Positions 24,201 through 31,802 of a DNA stretch of 64,000 bases are shown here, one piece after another (within the stretch, counting starts at the first letter, position 1; every line of letters begins with the position of its first letter). The notes below the pieces were generated by a model. That model ran no database searches. It saw only the letters and a program-made list of their open reading frames with translations, and was not told the origin of the DNA. A program made the position numbers and the translations under genes. The DNA is from Petrosia ficiformis (Eukaryota > Porifera > Demospongiae > Haplosclerida > Petrosiidae): the NCBI GenBank assembly GCA_947044365.1, contig OX345639.1, positions 5,065,944 through 5,129,943 on the forward strand, in the 5' to 3' direction.

Positions 24201-27200
24201 AGAATGAAATTTATATATAAAAATAATGAGATATTACAATTACATGTACTATGTATATAATTTTGTTGTTTTATTATAATATACCGTAAATCGGGAATAT
24301 TTCGTCTCTAAAATATTTCGAATTTTTTATTTTCATATGTATAAATGTTCGCACGTGTGTACGTTATTATTTACGAATACTGTTTATTTCCAAATACCCG
24401 TTTATTTTCGAATTTTTTAATTTCGTACGCATACGGTTATACGAAAATTTTTATAGTACGAAATTTTCCCGAATTACGGTACTATACAATAACTAATTAA
24501 CTGTTTTTTTTATCAAAATGAAATAAGATATTACTAATACTATAATTATGTGTATTTTTATTATAATATTTATACTAATAATAATTATTATTTGTTGTTT
24601 TCATCAACTTTTAAGTATATTATTAAGTATGTTATTTGAATATATTTTCCTATTTTTAATAGGTCATCTGTCTATTCTTCCTCTTCTTGAAGTTCTCCAG
24701 TCTTCTCAAAGAGTTGAGGAAAGAAGATATATTCTGACCTGGATTGTAAAAGTGGGTTTAAAATCTTTAAATTTAGTATCATAGTTTGTTTTTTTTTAAT
24801 ACATGGTTAATCTATATTTAGTAACATGGTTCATCTATATTTAGTAACATGGTTTGTTTATATTTAGTAACATGGTTCGTCTATATTTAGTAACATGTTC
24901 ATCTATATTTAGTAACACGGTTCAATTATATTTAGTAACATGTTCATCTATATTTAGTAACATGGTTCATCTACATTCATTAGCTGGTACATGTAATGTG
25001 TGTCCTGAAATCTCAATATACTATAGTACTACTATTCATGCCAACTTATAATAATTAAATATTTTAGCAATTACGCAAGGCAAGAAATGAAGAATCTGGT
25101 GGTAGTAACTCACCTATGTTACCAACAGTTGCTGTGCATGAAGGAACTGACGAAGTTGACTCAGCCACACCCACTAAGAAACGTCTAATGGCAGAGGAAT
25201 ACAGGTAATGATTAATTAATTATCTAGCTGATGTGTGGAGACAACTATGGCGGCATGGATGGTATGGTTGAATGGTCTAATGGATGGATAATGGGTCCAA
25301 TGGATGGATAATTGCAGGAGTGTTCTAATGGAGGGATAAATGGTCAAATGGAAGGATAATTGCAGGAGTGTTCTAATGGAGGGATAAATGGTCTAATGGA
25401 TGGATGAATGGTCCAATGGAAGGATAATTGCAGGAGTGTTCTAATGGAGGGAGTACTGTTTATGGGATAGTTAAATGGAATAACCATCTATAGTGGAGGG
25501 AGAATAGTCCCTAATGGAGGTCCACAAATGGTCCAACATTTAAATGTTCTTGTTTTAGGAAACGTATGATGGATCAAATTGCTCAAATGCAGAAACAGTT
25601 CTACGATGATCACAAAGAGGAACTGGAATTGATAGAATCAACAGGACCAACTAACACACAGTTAGACATTTGATATTTAAGTGATAATTCAGTTATGTTT
25701 ATTTTTTTCTTCATCATTCTCTCTTCCTTATGTCCATTCTTCTCTTTCTCCTCTTCTTCCTCCTCTTCTTCCTCCTCTTCCTTCTCCTTTTCCTCCTCTT
25801 CTTCCTTCTCTTTCTCCTCCTCCTCCTCCTCTTCTTCCTCCTCTTCCTCCTCCTCTTCCTCCTCTTCCTCCTCTTCCTCCTCTTTCTCCTCCTCCTCCTC
25901 CTTTTTTTCCTCCTCTTCCTCCTCTTCCTCCTCTTCTTCCTCCTCCTCTTTCTCCTCCTCTTCCTCCTCCTCCTCTTCCTACATTGTACACTTCTGTTAT
26001 TTCCTCTTTCTGCCTCAATTCCTCCTATCTTTAGAGAATCTTTTCCAACACAAAATGGTAATTCCACTTCCTGTGCAGTAGGTGTGTCCGCTATGATCAC
26101 TCAAATCCCTCAACCAATGTCTGCAACTTGTATTTTGTGTCAAGAAGAGTCACCTGATGTTTCCATGGAAACAGAAAAGACTTATATTATGGCTGCTTGT
26201 GTTCAGAGATCATCTGTTCTGAAACGTAGTGTTGAGAAAGTAGAAGATAGTAAAGGTATGGGATTGAGGACTAGTTTAGGATTGTGGATAGTTTTAAACT
26301 TATCTATAGATATTGATTTTATGAGTTGTCATTTGAACTCAAGATGGGGAATATTTACCGGTGGGTGTGGTCATACCATGCATGCCAGCTGCTGGAAAAG
26401 GTGAGTGCATTTATATACCTTGTTGTGTATGTCAAAATTCAATTCATTGTTGAGTTGCAGTATAATCATGTATTAACCTTATGACATTAAACTATACACT
26501 ATAGTGCATATAAAGTCATAATTTTGAGGTTATCATGAATATGAACAGACTTTAATCCTCTTGTTATGTTATCATCTTACAGGTATCTTGATAGTAAACA
26601 ACAAGAGCATAGACGCAGATTTTTTATTCCTATCCCTGGCCATTCTGTTCGGTGGCAAGAAGGGGAGTTCCTTTGTCCTCTTTGTCAGACATTTGGCAAC
26701 ACTGTACTTCCATTGGCTTCAATACCTGCCATTTCTCCTCAAGCAGCAGCGCCTGCTTGTCCAATGACTTTAAAGGATATTAGAGAACTTCTCAGTTTAA
26801 TAATTGAGCTAGGGGATAAGGTTATTGATGAAAGTGGAGGTGTGTCATATTCGTATTTATAGCATGCGACAGTCATGTGATTTAATATTACAGATTATGA
26901 TGTATCACAGTTTGAAGAAAAGATACAAATTTTATTTCCAAATTGTCCATTCTCCTCTCAGCCACAATCAAGGTACATGTACATATATATATGAGAGATA
27001 TGTTTTAATCATTGTATTATATTAAGCACATACATGCACATGGGCTTATTATCAAGTACTTACTACTTATATTATAAATTAGTTAACTAACTAAAAGTGC
27101 CCACAATTCTCATTTTGTAATTAGTAGACCTATAATTAGTTATAGTTTAGTTTACTAAAAGTCTCAATGCCTCACTAAAAGGGTTTTACAACACTAGTTA

Positions 27201-30200
27201 TAATATCACTGAAGAATTTAATGTGTGTTTATAGTTGCATTCTCAACATTCTCTTTCAGTCTGAAATGTGAACTTAACGCAATGCAAGGTGTCTTTGCAC
27301 AAAGATCATTCATGGTTTGATTAATTAAGTACATTTACGTATAGTTAAATATACTTCGTTCTTTTACAGCAAGGATATGCTCTTCCTCCAAATGAAAAAA
27401 GTCAGTATATTCCAGTTGCTATCTGGCAGAACTGTGCCTTCACCATATCAGGATTAGGTTTGTAAAGACGTGTACATGTACATGTATACAAGTACTTATG
27501 TGTACATGTACATGTACATATGTGTGACCATATGTGTGCAGACATTTCACAGAGCACCATCTTCTTTTTAAACACTTGCTGTTCTTTTGAATAGCTAGTA
27601 AAATTTATGACACTAAACATTGGTCTTCCTGTTTACAAATTGTTTTACTTTCCTATACAAAATGCAATGTACCACAAACGAACATGTGTTATATTGTATG
27701 TACATGTATGTACATGTATGTACAATGTACATGTATATTATTAGTTATATTGTATATACATGTGCTGAATTTCTTTCAGAATGTAGTGCAAGAGAGGAAG
27801 GGAAGTTTCTCATAAGCAATCTCTCTTCAAGACAGGTGAAACATTAGTTTAGTATTCTGCTTGTAAACTAAACCACATATTCTTTACACACACACACACA
27901 CACAGATGGATTGTATTCGTTCATTGATTCAACTTGCCTCAAAGATTACTGATAAAGTTGATACTAAGAAACTATCAGAATATGCTAATGAACTAATCAC
28001 TAGTAAGATATAGTATTAATGACTTATTTAATACCTAAAAGGGAATTATTAATTTGTAATTAATTATTATATTGTTATTTATTTTTTAATAGCTTTTCTA
28101 CCAGACTTTTGTGCTTTCAGTGAACGTCCATCCATTGTTGATATGAATGTATTCTCAATATTGGTTAGTTCTACTACAGTATATGTCAATAAAATGCACC
28201 ATACAGTAACAGTAATCACCTTAGTTCTACTGTCAGTATAGTACAGTAATTACTGTCTCATAAGTACACCAATTACTGTCAAAACTACTGTTGAACTACT
28301 GTAGTGTGATAATGAAACTACTGAGTAATTATTGTACTGTATGGTGACTTTTATTGACATAGACTGTATGTGTATAATATGTGTACATATATATATATAT
28401 GTATTTGTGTACATCTACATGTACATGTATGTAACTGTGTACATGTACATCTATATATTACGTGTACTTGTGTTTGTTAGCAAACATAACATTATTATGA
28501 TATTTATAGATTTTTACTACTATATCTATCTCTCTCTCTCTCTCTCTTTCTCTCTCTCACTCACACAGGTATATCTTCATTTTATATTATCAGCTCTTAT
28601 TAATCGTCTCACACATACAAAACAAGTTGATGGTAATCCTCTATTACCACCACTGACAGGCCTTGTTGATGAATGTCTTGTTTCCGTGGCAATTTCAGTT
28701 TTGATTATGCAATATCTTCTCTGCTATACACCTGTAATGGAAACAGACACACCCACAGACAAGGAGAGTGAAGGTCATGCCCAACTTCATGAGAGAGAGA
28801 GAGTTATACATTGAATTCATTAATATGTACAGTGTCATGTGATATACATTTTGGTGCTGGGAATTTAGTTTAATTTCAATCTTGCAATTCTAATCCTACA
28901 GTATGGGCTTGAGGATGTAGAGTACAAGATTGAGGATTTAGAGTATAAGATTGAGGATTAAGAGTATAAGATTGAGATGTAGAGTATAAGCATGAGTACA
29001 TGTATGTAGAGTATAAGCATGAGGATATATAGTTTAGGATTGAGGATGTACAGTAGAGGATTGATGATTCAATTAAAGAGTTTTAGATAACATGTTACTT
29101 GGATATTTTTAATTATTCATATAGCAATGGATGTTGATCAAACTGACTTATCGCCTGAACTAAGAGAAGGTCATCTGTTACAAAAACTATGGACTAAATT
29201 AAGAGGATTCGTTGATAGAGATTTTCAGTAAGATCTGTTAATCATATCAATCTGTTAATAACTATTATATGAGAGTATGGTAATACTCTATAATCAATAA
29301 AATATGTTTATAATTGATAATAACTAATTTGATAATTCAATAGGTATTTTATGTGTGTGTGTGTCCATGTATACATGTGTATACATGTGAATTACATGTA
29401 CTTCCATTCTACAGTGACATCCATATACTTTATACATGTGTATCATTGTATACATGTGAATTACATGTACTTCCATTCTACAGAGACAATCCACCTGATC
29501 CATATAGTTTATATATAGGAATACAGGAGCACTTGTATCCATTCCTTCAATCTGCTGCTCTGTTTTTCCATTGTCTATCGGGGATCAATTTTGTTCACTC
29601 GTCAGGTGTGTGTATGTGTCTATGTCTGTGTGAATGTCATTTTAATCTTTTCATAGCAAGTGAAGCTTCACATTTCAGTGATCTTTGTAAGTACCTCGGT
29701 TTACCAAACTCGTTACCTTCATTGTTCGATAATCCTTTGATTTTGAAAGTTGCACAAAAGTAAGTTCTACTATTGATTGTTAGCATATCATTAATCATAT
29801 CAGGATACTACATTAGTATAACATCAGGATATCATGTATTATCTCAGGATACCATTGTTCATATCAGGATACTTGCTACTAAGCATTAATTATTGATTAT
29901 AGTGAGGTATCTTTTAGTACCTCCTCCCATGTACATAATCTCTATGACTACACATCTTTATACTCACTTCTACTTTCCCTTTAGTTTGTGTGCTCATCCT
30001 AACCTGACAGAAATAGTCAGAGGAACAATATCACCAAATACTCTACTGGTCATGCAACCAACAAGAAAATTCATTACTCTACCCGAAAGTTTCTCAGACC
30101 TCATTGCTCGTGCATCTCACTTTGAGTTAGACTTCTTTATCATTTTGTTCTTCTTTTCTGTTCATTATCCTTCATCCTCCTTCCATGTCTTTATCTATGT

Positions 30201-31802
30201 CTGTGTGTTTTTGTGTCTGTGTCTGTCTCTTTCCCTCATTACTCAATATCTCCAAATTCTCAGGTGTCCTCGATCTGCTGTTATTGGTGGTGATGGTAGT
30301 CAGGCAGCCATGTTGTGCCTTCTTTGTGGTGAGATGATATGTACTAATTCCTATTGCTGTCGAAAAACTTTAGAAGAGGATGACGGCATACAGATAGGAG
30401 GTTTAACACAACATAGTCAAATGTAAGTAGATGAAGATATGTGTACCACTCTTAACACTTACAAAATACAAATCTCTCCTGTTGCATCAGAATTAAACAA
30501 AAATGTTTGTGTAGGTAGATAAATTATTATATAACAACATCCTTTATAAAAAAAATTTAAATAAATTGTTTGTAGTATTTTTTCTATTATAACATTTAAC
30601 TGTAGAAGGACTTCTACAAAACTAGGTCTGTACATTTATACTGTGTTGGCAAAATAACATCTGTTATATGATGTGAGAGTGAAATGACGTAGGCAGGGAA
30701 ACCAAATCAAATTCATCTCTACTGTTACATGTACATCAGTTATTTTATGTAGCGTTGAAGTATTAAGTGTCTTCCGATTTTTCATTTTTCTATTTCATCA
30801 AGTGTAGCAGAATGAAAAGTAGAATAGACAAATGTTATAATTACAGCAGGTGAATGTTTTGTGTCACAGTTATATTACAAACACTGTATGATATCAATTC
30901 TACTAAAGGTCATTCGTGTTTACCATGACCTCAGAAAAATATTCATAACTTCAGTTTGGAATGACCAACATTTCTTTAACCTGCATCATTTTCATAATTA
31001 TCCTTCCTGTTCTTTTTTCGTGTTTAAAATTTCAATCGATTACTTTATTATTGAGTTACAGTATAATCATGTATTAACCTCATGACATATGAAGTCATCA
31101 AATCTTAGTGAATGTGAACATACTTTATATAATAATACTCTTCTAACAGTTGTGGAGGTGGTTTTGGAGTAGCTTTGTGGATTTTAGAAAGTTATGTAGT
31201 TCTACTCAATGCAACTGAATTACATCACGTACGAGGATGTACCGTCACTCCTCCTTACATGGATGAATATGGAGAACCTGATCCTGGATTGAGGTAAGAC
31301 AACTTACAGTAATTGTGACTGAATTTGTAAAAAGGAGACCTTTTCCTGGAAAACAAATGCTTGTCGTAAATTCCTATCATTTTGTACAGGAAGTCAATGA
31401 AATTAGATAACCAGGAAGAAGTATCATTAAGCTTCTTAGATACCAAATTTTGATTGCTTACTGTATAAAATGACAGAATAATGAGCAATTAAGGGAAAGA
31501 ATTTGATTATTCCAGTCACAATTATGTCTTTAAGAGTGAATGACAGTATTGTCATGGTAACTAGTATGATATGAAATCAAGTTCTCTCTCTCTTGTCAAG
31601 TGTTTTTTTGTTGTTTTTTTTAGTATTTTCATTGAACTTTTTATTTACTTTTTCTTGTAGACGAGGTAATCCTCTAAAATTAAATTTAGAGAGCTACAAG
31701 GAACTTCAGAAATGTTGGATTAATCACCAGCTACCAGAAAGAATTTGCAAAGAAATGGAACATAATATGAGATTATTGCCTATCCACTGGGCATTAATGT
31801 AA
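7097..31802 (+). CDS. UBR2-like (UBR1/UBR2): UBR1/UBR2-type N-recognin E3 ubiquitin ligase
   Basis: Recognises N-degrons (basic and bulky N-terminal residues) and ubiquitinates the carrier protein. Exons: 7097-7392, 8810-8888, 9536-9646, 9938-10086, 10590-10650, 13368-13445, 13496-13558, 13831-13945, 14011-14118, 14337-14373, 14528-14636, 14773-14814, 15166-15250, 15669-15741, 15810-15891, 16886-17014, 17359-17437, 17790-17894, 18318-18385, 18944-19120, 19231-19310, 20233-20263, 20483-20677, 21104-21159, 21337-21433, 22152-22209, 23436-23485, 24095-24182, 24663-24751, 25068-25204, 25559-25660, 26035-26400 (probably split by a 54-nt intron at 26256-26309), 26583-26839, 26894-26972, 27260-27314, 27370-27457, 27780-27835, 27906-28002, 28093-28163, 28569-28773, 29125-29227, 29484-29605, 29657-29759, 29985-30125, 30264-30422, 31150-31293, 31661-31802. 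Every junction keeps frame. The product is 1,738 residues, or 1,720 with the extra intron; human UBR1/2 are about 1,750. UBR box, ClpS-like domain, RING-H2 and C-terminal cap are all present, so the gene looks functional. UBR1 versus UBR2 cannot be decided by eye. Confidence 0.93.
7752..8070 (+). repeat. Interspersed repeat family R320, copy 1
   Basis: About 320 bp in intron 1 of the UBR gene. The same sequence recurs inverted at 21721-22032. Shared segments include ACGTAGTTAAGGAAG-like ends, CAATTAATGGGCATGG, CAGAAACTGAAACTAATAGC, CAAGGTTCTTTAAAAGGTAA and AATAGGCTGTTGTGTTTCAG. No coding frame was seen. Confidence 0.8.
8179..8458. repeat. CCTTG/CATTG pentamer array
   Basis: About 280 bp of degenerate TTGCC-type pentamers in intron 1, with several higher-order copies containing TTACTTTGGTCTCCC. 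It keeps three forward frames open as leucine/cysteine/alanine repeats, which are not genes. Confidence 0.9.
8919..9073. mobile_element. hAT-like MITE family M155, copy 1
   Basis: 155 bp with terminal inverted repeats CAGGGGTGTGGAAACA and TGTTTCCACACCACTG (15 of 16 match). Flanks ATTATATC and GTTATATC form a 7/8-match 8-bp target duplication, the size expected of hAT elements. It lies in intron 2. Confidence 0.85.
9330..9478. repeat. 27-bp minisatellite, about 5 copies
   Basis: Unit TGTGTCTTGTGGACCTGTGC plus CTATGTC, in intron 2. The 27-bp period keeps frames open. Confidence 0.9.
10103..10320. repeat. TTAGTTATAG-type interspersed repeat, copy 2
   Basis: Same family as 3255-3500: shares CATTTTTCATTTTAATTAGC, GTAGACTTGTAATTTAG and GCCTTACTAAAAG. 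Confidence 0.65.
10900..10962 (+). other. tRNA-like (Lys-CTT-like) fragment
   Basis: TGGCATGGGTTAAACC resembles an A box, CTCTTAA an anticodon loop, and GGGTTTGAATCTAACCC forms a perfect 5-bp T-arm with a 7-base loop and B-box-like sequence. The acceptor arms do not pair, so this is at most a tRNA-derived remnant. Confidence 0.35.
11138..12642 (-). pseudogene. Retroelement reverse transcriptase, frameshifted
   Basis: Three overlapping frames (12642-12403, 12476-11421, 11635-11138) read as one protein if two single-base frameshifts are allowed. Marks of a non-LTR reverse transcriptase: [65 protein letters not shown] and [11 protein letters not shown] (the catalytic box, with L for the usual F/Y before ADD), then [10 protein letters not shown]. 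Not expressed as an enzyme in this state. Confidence 0.85.
12684..13061 (-). pseudogene. Retroelement N-terminal zinc-finger fragment
   Basis: Open frame after a stop at 13062-13064. It encodes [19 protein letters not shown] and, 30 residues later, [15 protein letters not shown]...C. Two C-x2-C-x9-H fingers sit in tandem, then a polar tail ends at a stop near 12684. No ATG is at the front; translation of the living element may have begun upstream or in another frame. Confidence 0.75.
14985..15080. repeat. Perfectly placed hairpin (foldback) in UBR intron 12
   Basis: TGACCAATCAAATTGCTTAA...GGTTGATAA faces TTATCAACCTCATTTTAAGC...TTGGTCA around a 5-base spacer (CACAT). Arms are about 40 bp with a few differences, extending weakly to TAGTAAA/TTTACTA. 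Confidence 0.85.
16175..16347. mobile_element. Long foldback element inside a 44-bp minisatellite
   Basis: 173 bp. Left arm TTAGAACACACTTGAC...GTTTACATAACGCAC and right arm GTGCATTATGTAAAC...AAAGTGTGTTCTAA form an arm of about 75-80 bp with a short loop (TTGCCTTTGGCTC). The AT-rich 44-bp tandem repeat lies on both sides (about 15940-15990 and 16352-16690). Confidence 0.8.
16352..16692. repeat. 44-bp AT-rich minisatellite
   Basis: Unit ATTAATACACTATTAATACT followed by ATATTGATACAATATTAATG and CAAT, repeated about 7 times and decaying at the right end. One unit is left of the foldback element at about 15945-15990. Confidence 0.88.
17132..17291. mobile_element. hAT-like MITE family M155, copy 2
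   Basis: Same termini (CAGGGGTGTGGAAAC and GTTTCCACACCAC) and interior (GAGCCA, CTTGTCCTGC, CCAGACATTCACTAGAT). TATACA repeats on both sides. Intron 16. Confidence 0.83.
17979..18132. mobile_element. hAT-like MITE family M155, copy 3
   Basis: Termini GAAGGGTGTGGAAA and TTTCCACACCATTG. Flanks CATATACT and AATATACT give a 7/8-match 8-bp target duplication. It sits directly after the 3' flank of exon 18 in intron 18. Confidence 0.83.
18189..18275. repeat. TC and TATC microsatellite
   Basis: About 70 bp of CT dinucleotides followed by TATC units, upstream of exon 19. Confidence 0.9.
18430..18596. mobile_element. MITE family M167, copy 1
   Basis: 167 bp with perfect 11-bp terminal inverted repeats CAGTGTTTCCC and GGGAAACACTG, in intron 19. 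Interior GGTACCATGG, AGTCTTGCTCCC and GAACATTGTTGACCAAACAT is shared with 20700-20877. Confidence 0.78.
19557..20124. repeat. GGAT tetranucleotide array, about 570 bp
   Basis: About 140 almost perfect GGAT units in the 922-bp intron 21, with a single ATGAATGG deviation near the left and degenerate GGAC/GAAT units at the right end. It creates long WMDG and SIHP frames on the two strands that are not genes. Confidence 0.97.
20700..20877. mobile_element. MITE family M167, copy 2
   Basis: Related to 18430-18596: GATGGTACCATG, AGTCTTGCTCCCC, GAACATTGTTGACAAACAT and right end AAAGGAAACACT. The left terminal repeat is lost. Intron 23. Confidence 0.7.
21721..22032 (-). repeat. Interspersed repeat family R320, copy 2 (inverted)
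   Basis: Reverse-complement relative of 7752-8070, located in intron 25. Both copies begin or end with TATCCCTATGATTGC-type sequence next to an A/T homopolymer and carry a GGGCATGG block. Insertion in two introns of one gene in opposite orientation supports a mobile repeat. Confidence 0.8.
22228..23294. repeat. TACA tetranucleotide array, about 1.07 kb
   Basis: About 266 units of TACA with no visible interruption, ending in four CATT units, in intron 26. Frames on both strands (TYIH and MYVC repeats of 360-410 residues) are artefacts of the repeat. Confidence 0.97.
23576..23962. mobile_element. hAT-like MITE, 387 bp
   Basis: Inverted ends TAGGGCTGGAACGGAT and the complement of ATCCATTCTAGCCTTA (13 of 16 match). 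Flanks TGTATAAT and TTTATAAT form a 7/8-match 8-bp target duplication. Intron 27. The 96-codon frame inside shows no known domain. Confidence 0.82.
24282..24481. mobile_element. TA-flanked MITE, 200 bp
   Basis: Inverted ends TACCGTAAATCGGGAA and TTCCCGAATTACGGTA with about 24 bp of matching arm (continuing to ATTTCGT). TA lies at both boundaries, as for Tc1/mariner-type insertions. Intron 28. Confidence 0.82.
24800..24972. repeat. About 23-bp minisatellite
   Basis: Copies of AACATGGTTCATCTATATTT plus AGT, 7-8 times in intron 29, with units lacking one G or changed to GTTTGTTTATA. Confidence 0.88.
25250..25535. repeat. Irregular ATGGA/GGATAATTG repeat
   Basis: Degenerate units such as GGTCTAATGGATGGATAA and GGATAATTGCAGGAGTGTTC fill most of intron 30. 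Confidence 0.8.
25739..25985. repeat. TCC/TTC polypyrimidine tract
   Basis: About 245 bp of CCTCCTCTT-type sequence in intron 31, directly upstream of the RING exon. It could serve as an extended polypyrimidine tract or form triplex DNA; both are inference. Confidence 0.92.
26130..26700 (+). other. RING-H2 domain (exons 32-33)
   Basis: Starts with [10 protein letters not shown] (first Cys about residue 1042), continues with AACVQRSS and [12 protein letters not shown], and ends [13 protein letters not shown]. This is the E2-binding RING-H2 of UBR1/2, with the family's long insert between metal ligands. With the 54-nt in-frame intron removed (26256-26309) the spacing from CVQRS to GGCGH is close to the vertebrate spacing; unspliced it is 18 residues longer. 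Confidence 0.92.
26445..26562 (+). mobile_element. MITE family M245, partial copy 3
   Basis: Half-element in intron 32: GAGTTGCAGTATAATCATG, TTAACCTTATGACATTAAAC, AAGTCATAATTTTGAGG. The other half is missing. Confidence 0.65.
27075..27205. repeat. TTAGTTATAG-type interspersed repeat, copy 3 (short)
   Basis: Shortened copy with GTAATTAGTAGACC, TAATTAGTTATAGTTTAG and GCCTCACTAAAAGGG, in intron 34. Confidence 0.55.
28895..29085. repeat. GATTGAGGATNTAGAGTATAA repeats
   Basis: About 8 irregular copies of an approximately 20-bp unit with AGAGTATAAGATTGAGG in intron 40. Confidence 0.82.
29379..29483 (+). repeat. 69-bp duplication of a 3' splice site
   Basis: GTATACATGTGAATTACATG plus TACTTCCATTCTACAG occurs at 29379-29414 and again at 29448-29483. 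Both copies end in a good acceptor. Using the upstream one adds exactly 69 nt in an open frame to exon 42. Confidence 0.85.
29657..31802 (+). other. C-terminal UBR1/2 cap domain (exons 43-47)
   Basis: About the last 230 residues. Signatures: [37 protein letters not shown] with SYCC, then [27 protein letters not shown] and RGNPLKLN. This is the conserved autoinhibitory/UBLC region of UBR1/UBR2. The stop is at 31800-31802. Confidence 0.9.
30893..31140 (+). mobile_element. MITE family M245, copy 2
   Basis: In intron 45 of the UBR gene. Shares with the 2095-2350 copy TCATTCGTGTTTACC, ATGACCTCAG, GGAATGACCAACA, GAGTTACAGTATAATCATG and TATTAACCTCATGACAT. Confidence 0.72.

Noticed and set aside
25681..26100. 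Serine-, leucine-, proline- and arginine-rich frames on both strands
   Set aside because: They are translations of the TCC/TTC tract. Only the part from 26035 on is a real exon.
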